DNA of 64,000 bases from Clostridiales bacterium UBA7568 (GTDB taxonomy: Bacteria; Bacillota; Clostridia; Oscillospirales; CAG-272): contig DLLG01000001.1 of the NCBI GenBank assembly GCA_002479075.1, forward strand, positions 156,341-220,340. The letters run 5' to 3'. Shown here one piece after another: positions 16,966-24,714 of the stretch. A program made the position numbers and the translations under genes. Position 1 is the first letter of the stretch. Each line of letters begins with the position of its first letter. The notes beneath the pieces were generated by a model. It did not search any database. It was not told where the DNA came from and saw only the letters and a program-made list of their open reading frames with translations.

Positions 16966-16994
16966 TTGCTTTTTTCCGAGCATTGTGATATTAT
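16966..16994 (+). promoter_or_regulatory. Promoter of the esterase lipoprotein gene
   Basis: TTGCTT (16966-16971), 17-bp spacer, TATTAT (16989-16994). Confidence 0.65.
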
Positions 16995-17047
16995 GTAAAA
17001 AAGCTGTTTCAGACAGCAAAATTTTATATAAGCAGAACGGAGTACAT

Positions 17048-18577
17048 ATGAAAAAGATTTTTGCGCTTATTCTTGCCGTTATGATGCTTGCTTTGGCGGC
17101 CGCCGGCTGTTCAAAAGGCGGAAACGATGTTACAACGACAAGTTCCTCCGACTCGACAACGACATCGGCAACCACCGTCGTCGATCCTGTCAAAAAAGAT
17201 CCGATAGCTCATATCACGTTTGACGAGCTTACAGAATCGCTTGAGTTTATTGACGATACGGGTAATGGTCATAATGCGGTTGCAAACGGCAGTCTCAAAA
17301 TTGTCGAAGGACGATTCGGCAATGCCGTGTATATCGAATCGGCCGGTCAACATATCGAAATTCCAGATTCCGAGGATTTCAAGCTCTCGAAAAGCGACAG
17401 TTTCACAATAGAAATCTGGTTCAAATGGAGCGAGACGTTTTCCGGTAGTAACTGGCCTTGCGTTATCCAGAAGGGTCTTGTTCAGAAAGAAAACAAATTC
17501 AATTACGTAGGCTTTTGGATAAACTCCGGAGACAAAAAGCTCAACCTCGGCACTACCTCATCAACCTCGTCAAACTTCTGCAACACGCCTGCAAATGAGG
17601 AGGTCGGAACTGCGTGGCATCACGCCGTCGCTGTTCAGGATGCCAAAGCGGGAACAATTACTTACTATCTTGACGACAAATACGTCGCTCAACTCACGGC
17701 AATCGATGCCTCATCAAATGGTTGCCCGTTTACAATCGGTTACAACGGTGCGGACGGTCAGTATATAGGCGCGATAGATGAGCTCAATATCTATGATTAC
17801 GCTATCGATATGAGCGATATCAACATCCCGAAGTCTGTTGACAGTATGCTCTTCAAAACATATGATTACAAGAGCGAAAAGACAGGGAAGAGTTATAGCC
17901 TTCCTTACCGCGTTTTCCTTCCGGACGGCTATGATACCGCCTCAGCAGAGAAATATCCTGTTCTCCTCTTTCTTCACGGCTACGGCGAAAAAGGCAGCGA
18001 CAACGCAAGTCAGATAAGAGTCCTCGGCGGAGCTAATCTGCTTCTTGATCAGTTGGTTGCAGACGGAAGCTGCGTTGTGATTGCACCTCAATGCAATGAC
18101 CCTGCGGAATATAACTGGGTCGATATTAATCACCGATGGGCGACGGGAACACGTCAAAGCCTTCCCGAAAACCCGACTGTGACGCTTGAAGCGGCAACAC
18201 AGCTCCTTCTCGACTATATAAACGAGGGGAAAATTGATAAGAATCGTGTTTATGTTTCAGGACTTTCTATGGGCGGATATGGAACTTGGGAGATCATTGC
18301 AAGAAATCCCGATCTTTTCGCGGCCGCAGTTCCTCTTTGCGGAGCTGGAATTCTTTCCTCTGCAGAGTCACTTAAAGATATGGCTATCTGGGCATTCCAC
18401 GGAGATTCCGATACAACAGTTCCCGCAAGCGGAACCAGAGATATGGAAAATGCCATAAAAGCCGCAGGCGGAACGAAAATCCGCGCTACGTATTATTCCG
18501 GCGTCGGACACAACGTATGGCCTTATGCCTATGCAGAAGCAGGACTTGTCGATTGGATACTTGCACAATCCAAATAA
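17048..18577 (+). CDS. Secreted lipoprotein with LamG-type domain and esterase domain
   Basis: 509 residues. An N-terminal signal peptide ends in the lipobox A-A-G-C near residue 20, then a Thr/Ser-rich linker. Residues about 45-260 are a concanavalin/LamG-like jelly roll (IPDSEDFKLSKSDSFTIEIW; IGAIDELNIYDYAL-like ending), a probable glycan-binding module. Residues about 275-509 are an alpha/beta-hydrolase of the phospholipase/feruloyl-esterase type: oxyanion stretch FLHGYGEKG, nucleophile S407 in GLSMGG, acid in FHGDSDTTVP, and histidine in GVGHNVW. It probably de-esterifies a polysaccharide at the cell surface. The ATG at 17048 is preceded by CGGAG; upstream codons in frame precede the promoter. 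Confidence 0.87.
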   Translation: MKKIFALILAVMMLALAAAGCSKGGNDVTTTSSSDSTTTSATTVVDPVKKDPIAHITFDELTESLEFIDDTGNGHNAVANGSLKIVEGRFGNAVYIESAGQHIEIPDSEDFKLSKSDSFTIEIWFKWSETFSGSNWPCVIQKGLVQKENKFNYVGFWINSGDKKLNLGTTSSTSSNFCNTPANEEVGTAWHHAVAVQDAKAGTITYYLDDKYVAQLTAIDASSNGCPFTIGYNGADGQYIGAIDELNIYDYAIDMSDINIPKSVDSMLFKTYDYKSEKTGKSYSLPYRVFLPDGYDTASAEKYPVLLFLHGYGEKGSDNASQIRVLGGANLLLDQLVADGSCVVIAPQCNDPAEYNWVDINHRWATGTRQSLPENPTVTLEAATQLLLDYINEGKIDKNRVYVSGLSMGGYGTWEIIARNPDLFAAAVPLCGAGILSSAESLKDMAIWAFHGDSDTTVPASGTRDMENAIKAAGGTKIRATYYSGVGHNVWPYAYAEAGLVDWILAQSK

Positions 18578-18590
18578 ACTCAATTAACAC

Positions 18591-18619
18591 AAAACCCACT
18601 GCGTTGCAGTGGGTTTTAT
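18591..18619. terminator. Strong bidirectional terminator
   Basis: AAAACCCACTGC / GCAGTGGGTTTT, 12 bp with a GTT loop, between converging genes. Confidence 0.88.
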
Positions 18620-18665
18620 ATTGCTTTGAAGAAATACCACGAAGCTGTATCGTTTGTCAATTAAA

Positions 18666-20063
18666 TCAGAACTCGAGTCTCTTTTCAATGTATTCGCGGA
18701 GATCTGAGATCTTTATGCGCTCCTGCTGCATCGTGTCTCTGTCGCGGACTGTGACGCAACCGTCGTTTTCCGAGTCAAAGTCATAGGTTATGCAGAACGG
18801 CGTGCCGATTTCGTCTTCTCTGCGGTATCTCTTGCCGATCGAGCCGGTTTCGTCAAAGTCTGTCGGGAAATATTTTGCGAGCTCATTGTGTATCTCAACG
18901 GCTTTGTCGCTGAGCTTTTTCGAAAGGGGAAGCACAGCTGCTTTAAAGGGGGCGAGGGCGGGATGCAGATGAAGAACCGTGCGAACGTCGCCTTCGCCGA
19001 TCTCTTCTTCATCGTAAGCGTCGCAAAGGAATGCGAGGAACGAACGCTCAACACCGAGTGAAGGCTCGATAACATAAGGAATGTATCTTTCGTTCTTGTC
19101 CGGATCGAAATACGTAAGATCCTTGCCGGATGTGTTCTGATGCTGAGTAAGGTCGTAATCTGTTCTGTCGGCAACGCCCCAAAGCTCGCCCCAACCGAAC
19201 GGGAAAAGGAATTCGAAGTCTGTTGTTGCTTTTGAATAGAAGCAGAGCTCCTCGGGGTCGTGGTCGCGCAGGCGGAGATGTTCTTCCGTCATACCGAGGG
19301 AGAGAAGCCAGTTCTTGCAGAACGAGCGCCAATAAGCAAACCATTCAAGATCCGTTCCGGGCTGGCAGAAGAATTCAAGCTCCATCTGTTCAAACTCGCG
19401 GACACGGAAAATAAAGTTTCCTGGAGTGATTTCGTTACGGAACGATTTACCTATCTGTCCGATACCGAAGGGGAGCTTTTTACGGGTTGTACGCTGAACA
19501 TTTACGAAGTTGACGAATATACCCTGTGCCGTTTCGGGGCGTAGGTAAACCGTGTTTTTAGCGTCCTCGGTAACTCCCTGGAATGTTTTGAACATAAGGT
19601 TGAACTGGCGTATGTCTGTAAAGTTGTGCTTGCCGCAGGAGGGGCAGGGAATATTGTGTTCTTCAATGAAATCTTTCATTTCAGCCTGTGTAAAAGCGTC
19701 GATCGGCTTTGAAAGCGTTGTACCTGTTTCTGCACAGTAATCTTCAATGAGCTTGTCCGCGCGGAAACGCTCCTTGCATTCGCGGCAGTCCATAAGAGGG
19801 TCTGAAAATCCGCCGAGATGTCCGGACGCAACCCAAGTCTGCGGGTTCATAAGAATTGCAGCGTCAAGACCGACGTTATACGGGCTTTCCTGAACAAACT
19901 TCTTCCACCAAGCCTTCTTTATGTTATTTTTCATTTCAACGCCGAGCGGACCGTAATCCCAGGTGTTTGCGAGACCGCCGTAAATTTCGGAGCCTGCGAA
20001 TACAAATCCTCTGTTTTTACAGAGCGCAACGAGCTTTTCCATTGTTTTTTGTGACTGTTCCAT
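18666..20063 (-). CDS. glyS: Glycyl-tRNA synthetase, alpha2 (GRS1-like) type
   Basis: 465 residues, class II synthetase of the single-chain type also found in eukaryotes and many Gram-positives. It contains the N-terminal motif (CKNRGFVFAGSEIYGGLANTW region), zinc-binding cysteines (CRECKERF and CPSCGKHN), motif 2 (FRVREFEQMELEFF), motif 3 (PSLGVERSFLAFL) and the anticodon-binding domain (APFKAAVLPLSKK). Charges tRNA-Gly. AAAGGAT precedes the ATG. It is the last gene of a PfkB-like, ruvX, glyS operon; no T-box is visible in the 20-bp gap. Confidence 0.96.
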   Translation of the reverse strand: MEQSQKTMEKLVALCKNRGFVFAGSEIYGGLANTWDYGPLGVEMKNNIKKAWWKKFVQESPYNVGLDAAILMNPQTWVASGHLGGFSDPLMDCRECKERFRADKLIEDYCAETGTTLSKPIDAFTQAEMKDFIEEHNIPCPSCGKHNFTDIRQFNLMFKTFQGVTEDAKNTVYLRPETAQGIFVNFVNVQRTTRKKLPFGIGQIGKSFRNEITPGNFIFRVREFEQMELEFFCQPGTDLEWFAYWRSFCKNWLLSLGMTEEHLRLRDHDPEELCFYSKATTDFEFLFPFGWGELWGVADRTDYDLTQHQNTSGKDLTYFDPDKNERYIPYVIEPSLGVERSFLAFLCDAYDEEEIGEGDVRTVLHLHPALAPFKAAVLPLSKKLSDKAVEIHNELAKYFPTDFDETGSIGKRYRREDEIGTPFCITYDFDSENDGCVTVRDRDTMQQERIKISDLREYIEKRLEF

Positions 20064-20083
20064 AGCATTTATATCCTTTGCAA

Positions 20084-20503
20084 TTAAATATTTTTTTGTT
20101 TGTCCATATACGTTTGCAGAATTATTTCTGCCGCAAGAGAATCAACGACGTCCTTACGCTTTTTGCCGAAAACACCCGTTTCCGTCAATATTTCGTGCGC
20201 CTGCACTGTCGTTCTTCTTTCGTCTATCATAACGACGGGGATCTCTGTCCGGGCTTTGAGCATTTCGGCAAAATCCTTACAGGCCTGTGCCCTCGGTCCT
20301 TCCGTCCCGTTCATATTTATGGGCTTTCCGAGAACCATAAGCCCGATGTTCCATTCCTTTGCTTTTCTGACTATCTCATCTGCCGCTTTTTCGGGGTTAT
20401 AGCTTTTTACACAGCCTGCACCGATAGCAATCAAGCCGAGATCGTCCGAATATGCAAGCCCCGTGCGCGCGTCACCATAGTCTATTCCGAGCAGTTTTAC
20501 CAT
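20084..20503 (-). CDS. ruvX: YqgF/RuvX family putative Holliday junction resolvase or pre-16S rRNA nuclease
   Basis: 139 residues, normal length. It has an RNase H-like fold with GIDYGDARTGLA at the N-terminus (catalytic Asp), VLGKPINMNG, DERRTT (catalytic Glu) and DVVDSLAAEIILQ with the final Asp. In E. coli YqgF processes the 5' end of pre-16S rRNA. Its start overlaps the end of the PfkB-like gene by 7 bases. Confidence 0.92.
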   Translation of the reverse strand: MVKLLGIDYGDARTGLAYSDDLGLIAIGAGCVKSYNPEKAADEIVRKAKEWNIGLMVLGKPINMNGTEGPRAQACKDFAEMLKARTEIPVVMIDERRTTVQAHEILTETGVFGKKRKDVVDSLAAEIILQTYMDKQKNI

Positions 20504-21576
20504 ACAAATGTTTTTATGCCTTTTTCGGCAATATATTCATCAATCTCCTGCCTTGACGGTATCTTTTCGAGAACGCCTTCGTTGGCTTTTGTGAGGAGGC
20601 TTGCAACACCCGCATAGGTACAAGCGCGGAGCATATTTTTCGTTTCGAGATATTCCGCAATGAATGCGCCCGTGTATGTCGGATTCATTTTGCCCTCTGT
20701 CGCACCTTCCGGGACGGGAAGCGTGATCTTCTGATAAGAGTTGCCGTCATATATAAGAGAGGTATCGTTTCCGACCTGAATTATATAATATTTTGAAGGT
20801 ATCTTTGATTTAAGCGATATGAGCGCACGAACAATTCTGTCCTCGGAGGTTAAATAGAATCCTGTCATTTTCGAAAGCGTTTCATCCGATATTATGAAAG
20901 CTCTGATGCCGCTGAATTCGGAAAGGGGGAGTGAGGAGGATGAAGAATTGTAGTCAACAATCATATCAACTCTTCTCTTCATTGCCTCGTTGCAGGCGTA
21001 AAGAGCGAGCGATTCGCTTTTCTCGCAACGCTGTGTGTGCTTTCCGTCTGTTGTTTCGCCGTTATCGGTCAAATTGCTTTCGCCTTCGCTCTCCGTTATG
21101 TCGGTGCTTTCTTCAGCGTGCGGCTCCGATGTGATACAATTGAGATTATCCTGCGGAACAAGAAACAGATCCGGGCAGGTTCCGAAGGCTTCATCGATGT
21201 CCTTCTTTGTAAAGAAAGCATTTGCGCCCTTTGAGACGTAATGCTCGATTTCTCCCTTGTTGTCATAGAGAGTAACGGAGAAGCCTGTTTGAGCATTTTC
21301 CGGAAAGGTTATCATAGCGGTGTCAAGACCGTTTGCCTCATAATATCCTCTGAGTCTGCTACCGTTTGAGTCATTTGCGAGCTTTGAGCAGAGAACGCAT
21401 CTGCTACCCATCTTGCCGACTGTTATTGCAGCGGCAGCCGTCATTCCGTAAGGATGAAAGCCGTATTTGCCACCGTATGTTATATTTCCGTTTTTAAGCA
21501 GGCTATCGGTTTCCATTTCAAGGTTCATATAGCTTTCGCCGATAATAAGAACTTTTCTTTTTGAATTAGTGTTCAA
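20497..21576 (-). CDS. Divergent PfkB/ribokinase-fold protein, probably catalytically impaired
   Basis: About 359 residues with the overall ribokinase fold: YGGKYGFHPYGMTAAAAITVGKMG at the N-terminus and a sugar-kinase middle. It is unusual in two ways. An acidic low-complexity insertion (about 170-205, with EESTDITESEGESN) interrupts the fold. The expected catalytic GAGD motif near the C-terminus reads NPTYTGAF, with no Asp. It may bind rather than phosphorylate its ligand. TTG at 21576 is chosen because AAAGGA precedes it and because an ATG at 21597 has no ribosome site and nearly touches the transcription start. First gene of the ruvX-glyS operon. Confidence 0.7.
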   Translation of the reverse strand: MNTNSKRKVLIIGESYMNLEMETDSLLKNGNITYGGKYGFHPYGMTAAAAITVGKMGSRCVLCSKLANDSNGSRLRGYYEANGLDTAMITFPENAQTGFSVTLYDNKGEIEHYVSKGANAFFTKKDIDEAFGTCPDLFLVPQDNLNCITSEPHAEESTDITESEGESNLTDNGETTDGKHTQRCEKSESLALYACNEAMKRRVDMIVDYNSSSSSLPLSEFSGIRAFIISDETLSKMTGFYLTSEDRIVRALISLKSKIPSKYYIIQVGNDTSLIYDGNSYQKITLPVPEGATEGKMNPTYTGAFIAEYLETKNMLRACTYAGVASLLTKANEGVLEKIPSRQEIDEYIAEKGIKTFVW

Positions 21577-21612
21577 ATCAAGCACCGTCCTTTGCATAAA
21601 ATAATACAGCTT

Positions 21613-21641
21613 ATTATACTATGAAATTATTGTTTTGTAAA
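21613..21641 (-). promoter_or_regulatory. Promoter of the PfkB-like/ruvX/glyS operon
   Basis: Minus strand: TTTACA (21636-21641), 17-bp spacer, TATAAT (21613-21618). Confidence 0.8.
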
Positions 21642-21690
21642 TAGATGACGAAAAAAACTTGAAATTTATCTCTCGCTTTAGAGAATGATA

Positions 21691-21719
21691 TTGCAATCGG
21701 ACGGCGTTTCTGATACAAT
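21691..21719 (+). promoter_or_regulatory. Promoter of NUDIX/DUF2500 genes
   Basis: TTGCAA (21691-21696), 17-bp spacer, TACAAT (21714-21719). Confidence 0.75.
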
Positions 21720-21757
21720 ATTCCGTGAAAAGACAGGTAGGCGGATCGGAGGGAAGT

Positions 21758-22381
21758 ATGGACAACAACGACAAAGTTCTTGAATGGGCAATGAAAATAC
21801 AGGGTATCGCTCAGTCGGGGCTGGCGTATTGCAAAAATGAATACGATATAGAGCGTTATATGCAGCTACGTGAAATTTCCGCCGAGATGATTTCGGAGAG
21901 GACCGATATACCGGCCGGAAAGATAAAGGAAATCTTTTGCGGAGAAACGGGATATCAGACGCCGAAAATAGACACACGTGCGGCAATATTCTGTGAAGGA
22001 AAGATATTGCTCGTGCGCGAGAAAAGCGGAATGTGGGCGTTGCCGGGCGGCTGGTGCGATGTTGATATGTCTGTCGGGGAAAATACCGTGAAAGAAGCCA
22101 AAGAGGAAGCTGGGCTTTGCGTGACGGCAGAACGGATCATTGCCGTTCAAGACTGGAGAAAGCACAATGCGCACAATTATATTTTCGGAATCATAAAGAT
22201 TTTTGTCCTGTGCAGATTGATAGGCGGAGAATTCATCCCGAATATAGAAACAACTGAATCCGCATATTTCGGTCGCGATGAGATTCCCAAAGAGCTTGCC
22301 ACGAACAAAACAACAAAAGAGCAGATTTTAATGTGCTTTGAAGCAAACGAAAACGATAATGCAAAAGTTGTTTTCGACTAA
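21758..22381 (+). CDS. NUDIX hydrolase with N-terminal helical domain (YjhB-like)
   Basis: 207 residues. The first about 65 residues are the helical extension seen in YjhB-type ADP-ribose/nucleotide pyrophosphatases (KIQGIAQSGLAYCKNEYDIERY). The NUDIX domain follows with the box GGWCDVDMSVGENTVKEA then KEEAGL. Likely substrates are ADP-ribose or CDP-choline-like compounds. ATG 21758 has GGAGG 5 bases upstream. The DUF2500 gene follows after 26 bp. Confidence 0.88.
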   Translation: MDNNDKVLEWAMKIQGIAQSGLAYCKNEYDIERYMQLREISAEMISERTDIPAGKIKEIFCGETGYQTPKIDTRAAIFCEGKILLVREKSGMWALPGGWCDVDMSVGENTVKEAKEEAGLCVTAERIIAVQDWRKHNAHNYIFGIIKIFVLCRLIGGEFIPNIETTESAYFGRDEIPKELATNKTTKEQILMCFEANENDNAKVVFD

Positions 22382-22407
22382 TGCACAGATAACGAAAGGA
22401 GTAGGAA

Positions 22408-22773
22408 ATGGACGGTTTTTTCGGCGGATTTGAAATAATGTTTTTTCTTATGTTCTCGCTTATAATTGCGATGTTTATTTTTTCCTTTGTTATGATGATA
22501 AGGCAATGGAAAAGAAATAATAATTCGCCAAGGCTGACAGTTGAAGCGACTGTTGTTGACAAGAGAAAAGATGTTTCATATCATCACCACCATACGGGAA
22601 ACACTATGGGCACAATGAACACCTCATCGACCTCTTATCTGATAACCTTTCAGGTTGAAAGCGGGGACAGACTGGTTCTTCGCGTCAGTCGCGATGAGTA
22701 CGGAATGATTGTTGAAGGCGATACGGGAAAACTGACGTTTCAGGGAACAAGATATATCAGCTTTGAAAGATAA
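22408..22773 (+). CDS. DUF2500 membrane protein
   Basis: 121 residues. One N-terminal transmembrane helix (about 8-32), then a small beta-rich domain with the family pattern VEATVVDKR ... YLITFQVESGDRLVLRVSRDEYG, a histidine cluster (YHHHHTGN), and GDTGKLTFQGTRYISF at the end. DUF2500 proteins are of unknown function. AAAGGAG precedes the ATG. Confidence 0.88.
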   Translation: MDGFFGGFEIMFFLMFSLIIAMFIFSFVMMIRQWKRNNNSPRLTVEATVVDKRKDVSYHHHHTGNTMGTMNTSSTSYLITFQVESGDRLVLRVSRDEYGMIVEGDTGKLTFQGTRYISFER

Positions 22774-22794
22774 CAAACAAAATGAACTAAATTT

Positions 22795-22832
22795 ACACGG
22801 CTGAATGATCAAAGATCGTCCTGCCGTGTTTA
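22795..22832 (+). terminator. Probable terminator
   Basis: ACACGGC / GCCGTGT stem enclosing a GATC-AAA-GATC hairpin, then TTTATTTT. Confidence 0.6.
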
Positions 22833-22879
22833 TTTTCGCCCGGCAAATTATGTACAAAAGGTAAAATGTGATTTTCCTA

Positions 22880-22907
22880 TTGACTTTTTTATAAAAGGTT
22901 ATATAAT
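22880..22907 (+). promoter_or_regulatory. Promoter of the MATE gene
   Basis: TTGACT (22880-22885), 16-bp spacer, TATAAT (22902-22907). Confidence 0.78.
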
Positions 22908-22938
22908 GTGAAAAGATTTTTTTCGGAGGTATCCTTTT

Positions 22939-24393
22939 ATGGAGAAGAAAAGCAACTTTTTTGCGCAACTTTCCCGCCCGGTTGACCTTACGCAGGGAAC
23001 GCCGTGGAAGGTTATACTCAAATATTCCGCTCCGATAATACTTTCGTATTTTCTCCAGCAGATATATGTCCTTACCGATGCGATAATCTGCGGCCAGGTA
23101 CTAACTTCTTCAGAGGTCGCAGGCGTAAATGATACATTTCCGCTCACATTTATATTTCTTCAGTTTGCGTTCGGATGCACAGCCGGATTTTCAGTCGTTA
23201 CGGCAAGATCTGCCGGGCAGAATGACGCCGGCGGCGTGAGAAAATCATTTGCAACACAGATATATCTTTCCGTCCTGATCTCGCTTTTGCTGACGTTTGT
23301 TTCAATTTCATTTCTTCCGCAGCTTCTCGGAATAATCAACGTAACAGAAGTAAACAAAGCGGTATATGACGCTGCATACAGTTACTGCTTTATAATTTTC
23401 ATAGGCATAATTGCGCAGATGGGATATAACTTCATATGCGGTATACTCAGGGCTTACGGAGATTCAGTGACGCCGCTTGTGTTCCTTATAATCTCAACTG
23501 CATTGAATGTAGTTCTCGATATTATTTTTCTGTCTGTCTTAAAAATGGGTCCGTCCGGTGCTGCCATAGCGACCGTGCTTGCACAGTTTATAAGCGTGAT
23601 CGGTTGCTCTGTTTATGCTTTTACAAAATACAAAGAGCTACGCCTGCACATTTCCGATTTCAAAGTAGACAAAACCACATTTTTTATGCATATAAAGCAG
23701 GGAATACCTCTTGGATTGCAATTTTCGGTCCTTGCAATCGGAATAATTGTGATGCAGGCAGCCGTAGTAGAGTTTGATATAACGGCAACCGGAAAAATGG
23801 TTGCCGGAACACCGGCACAAAACGGATTCGGTGCAGCAAACAAGCTCATAAATTTCCTTATGGCAGCTTATAACGGACTCGGCTCGGCAATACTCGGCTT
23901 TAATGCGCAGAACTACGGAAGAAAGAATTACGACAGAATAAAAAAGGGAACAGTTCAAACGCTTCTGATAATGCTTGTCGTTTTTGTAATATGCCTTGTA
24001 TCAGGACTTCTTCTTTCAATAAACGGCACATATCAATATATCTTTATGAGCGCCGACAAGATCTCCAAAGAAACTGTCCGGTTCGGAAACGTCTTTATTT
24101 ATGTTGACATAGCGTTTTATGCGATTCTTGGGTTCCTCATAGTTGTCAGAAGCGCCGTGCAGGGGATATTTCTTCCGGGGTATGTTCTTGGAGCGGGAAT
24201 CGCCGAGCTTACGGCACGGGTGATCATTTGCTCGTGCTTGCCTCAAATTTTAAACGGTGCTCCTGTAAACGATACGGCTTCTTCTCTGGCTTTTGCCGCA
24301 GTTTGCTTCGGCGACCCGGGTGCGTGGATGTGCGCATCGACTTTGCTTCTTGTTCCTTTTATAAAGTATATATTGAAAAAGAAATATAATTGA
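22939..24393 (+). CDS. MATE-family multidrug/metabolite exporter
   Basis: 484 residues with 12 predicted membrane helices in two homologous halves, typical of MATE (DinF/NorM superfamily) antiporters. Characteristic stretches are LTQGTPWKVILKYSAPIILSYF at the start and GFGAANKLINFLMAAYNGLGSA in the second half. Such proteins expel cationic or organic compounds using Na+ or H+. GGAGG precedes the ATG. It is the last host gene before the prophage. Confidence 0.9.
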   Translation: MEKKSNFFAQLSRPVDLTQGTPWKVILKYSAPIILSYFLQQIYVLTDAIICGQVLTSSEVAGVNDTFPLTFIFLQFAFGCTAGFSVVTARSAGQNDAGGVRKSFATQIYLSVLISLLLTFVSISFLPQLLGIINVTEVNKAVYDAAYSYCFIIFIGIIAQMGYNFICGILRAYGDSVTPLVFLIISTALNVVLDIIFLSVLKMGPSGAAIATVLAQFISVIGCSVYAFTKYKELRLHISDFKVDKTTFFMHIKQGIPLGLQFSVLAIGIIVMQAAVVEFDITATGKMVAGTPAQNGFGAANKLINFLMAAYNGLGSAILGFNAQNYGRKNYDRIKKGTVQTLLIMLVVFVICLVSGLLLSINGTYQYIFMSADKISKETVRFGNVFIYVDIAFYAILGFLIVVRSAVQGIFLPGYVLGAGIAELTARVIICSCLPQILNGAPVNDTASSLAFAAVCFGDPGAWMCASTLLLVPFIKYILKKKYN

Positions 24394-24567
24394 GCAAGTG
24401 GGAGAAGAAAAAACAGAACCCGCCCACTTGCACAAAACGAATATTTTGTAGTCGGAGTAGTAGCGCTCCACGGAGAGACAGAACACGCAGAGAAGGAGCG
24501 ATACTACGGAGACAGTAATTGACTGTACGGGACACCTTGACGGGTATGTAAGCCCGTACAGGCAATT
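24394..24567. repeat. Three consecutive long inverted repeats left of the prophage
   Basis: Between the MATE stop and the left attachment site lie three stem-loops. (1) GCAAGTGGG (24394-24402) with CCCACTTGC (24423-24431). (2) GTAGTAGCGCTCC (24457-24469) with GGAGCGATACTAC (24495-24507), 12 of 13 paired. (3) AATTGACTGTACGGG (24517-24531) with CCCGTACAGGCAATT (24553-24567), 14 of 15 paired and running into attL. Only the first could serve as the MATE terminator. The others resemble the origin or packaging hairpins of single-strand DNA elements and may be remnants of an earlier integration at this site. Confidence 0.65.
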
Positions 24568-24592
24568 ATACAAAATACAAAATATGTATAGT
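24565..24592. other. attL, 11-6-11 Xer-like site
   Basis: Arm ATTATACAAAA (24565-24575), centre TACAAA (24576-24581), arm ATATGTATAGT (24582-24592). The first arm and centre are identical to attR and the second arm differs. The second arm also overlaps an inverted copy of the first arm: TTTGTATAAT at 24592-24601. Confidence 0.7.
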
Positions 24593-24714
24593 TTGTATAA
24601 TGTTGGAAAATCGAAAAGGGAAGTGCTTTATAAGACGCTTTTACGAAAGTAAAGGCGTCTTTTTTTGTTTTCCTTCACACCTTGTACTCCAAAACGGAGA
24701 TGAGGTGTTTTTTT
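24593..24714 (+). promoter_or_regulatory. rep leader with two hairpins
   Basis: Hairpin 1 (24632-24661) is a strong terminator: AAGACGCTTTTAC with GTAAAGGCGTCTT, GAAA tetraloop, then a T run to 24666. Hairpin 2 (24677-24708) pairs ACACCT with AGGTGT and CTCC with GGAG, hiding the ribosome site, and is followed by TTTTTTT directly before the rep ATG. CCTTCACACCTT (24672-24683), which opens hairpin 2, is perfectly complementary to AAGGTGTGAAGG (32150-32161), the predicted 5' end of the RNA from the right-end promoter. Pairing would open hairpin 2. No good promoter is visible between attL and rep. Confidence 0.65.
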
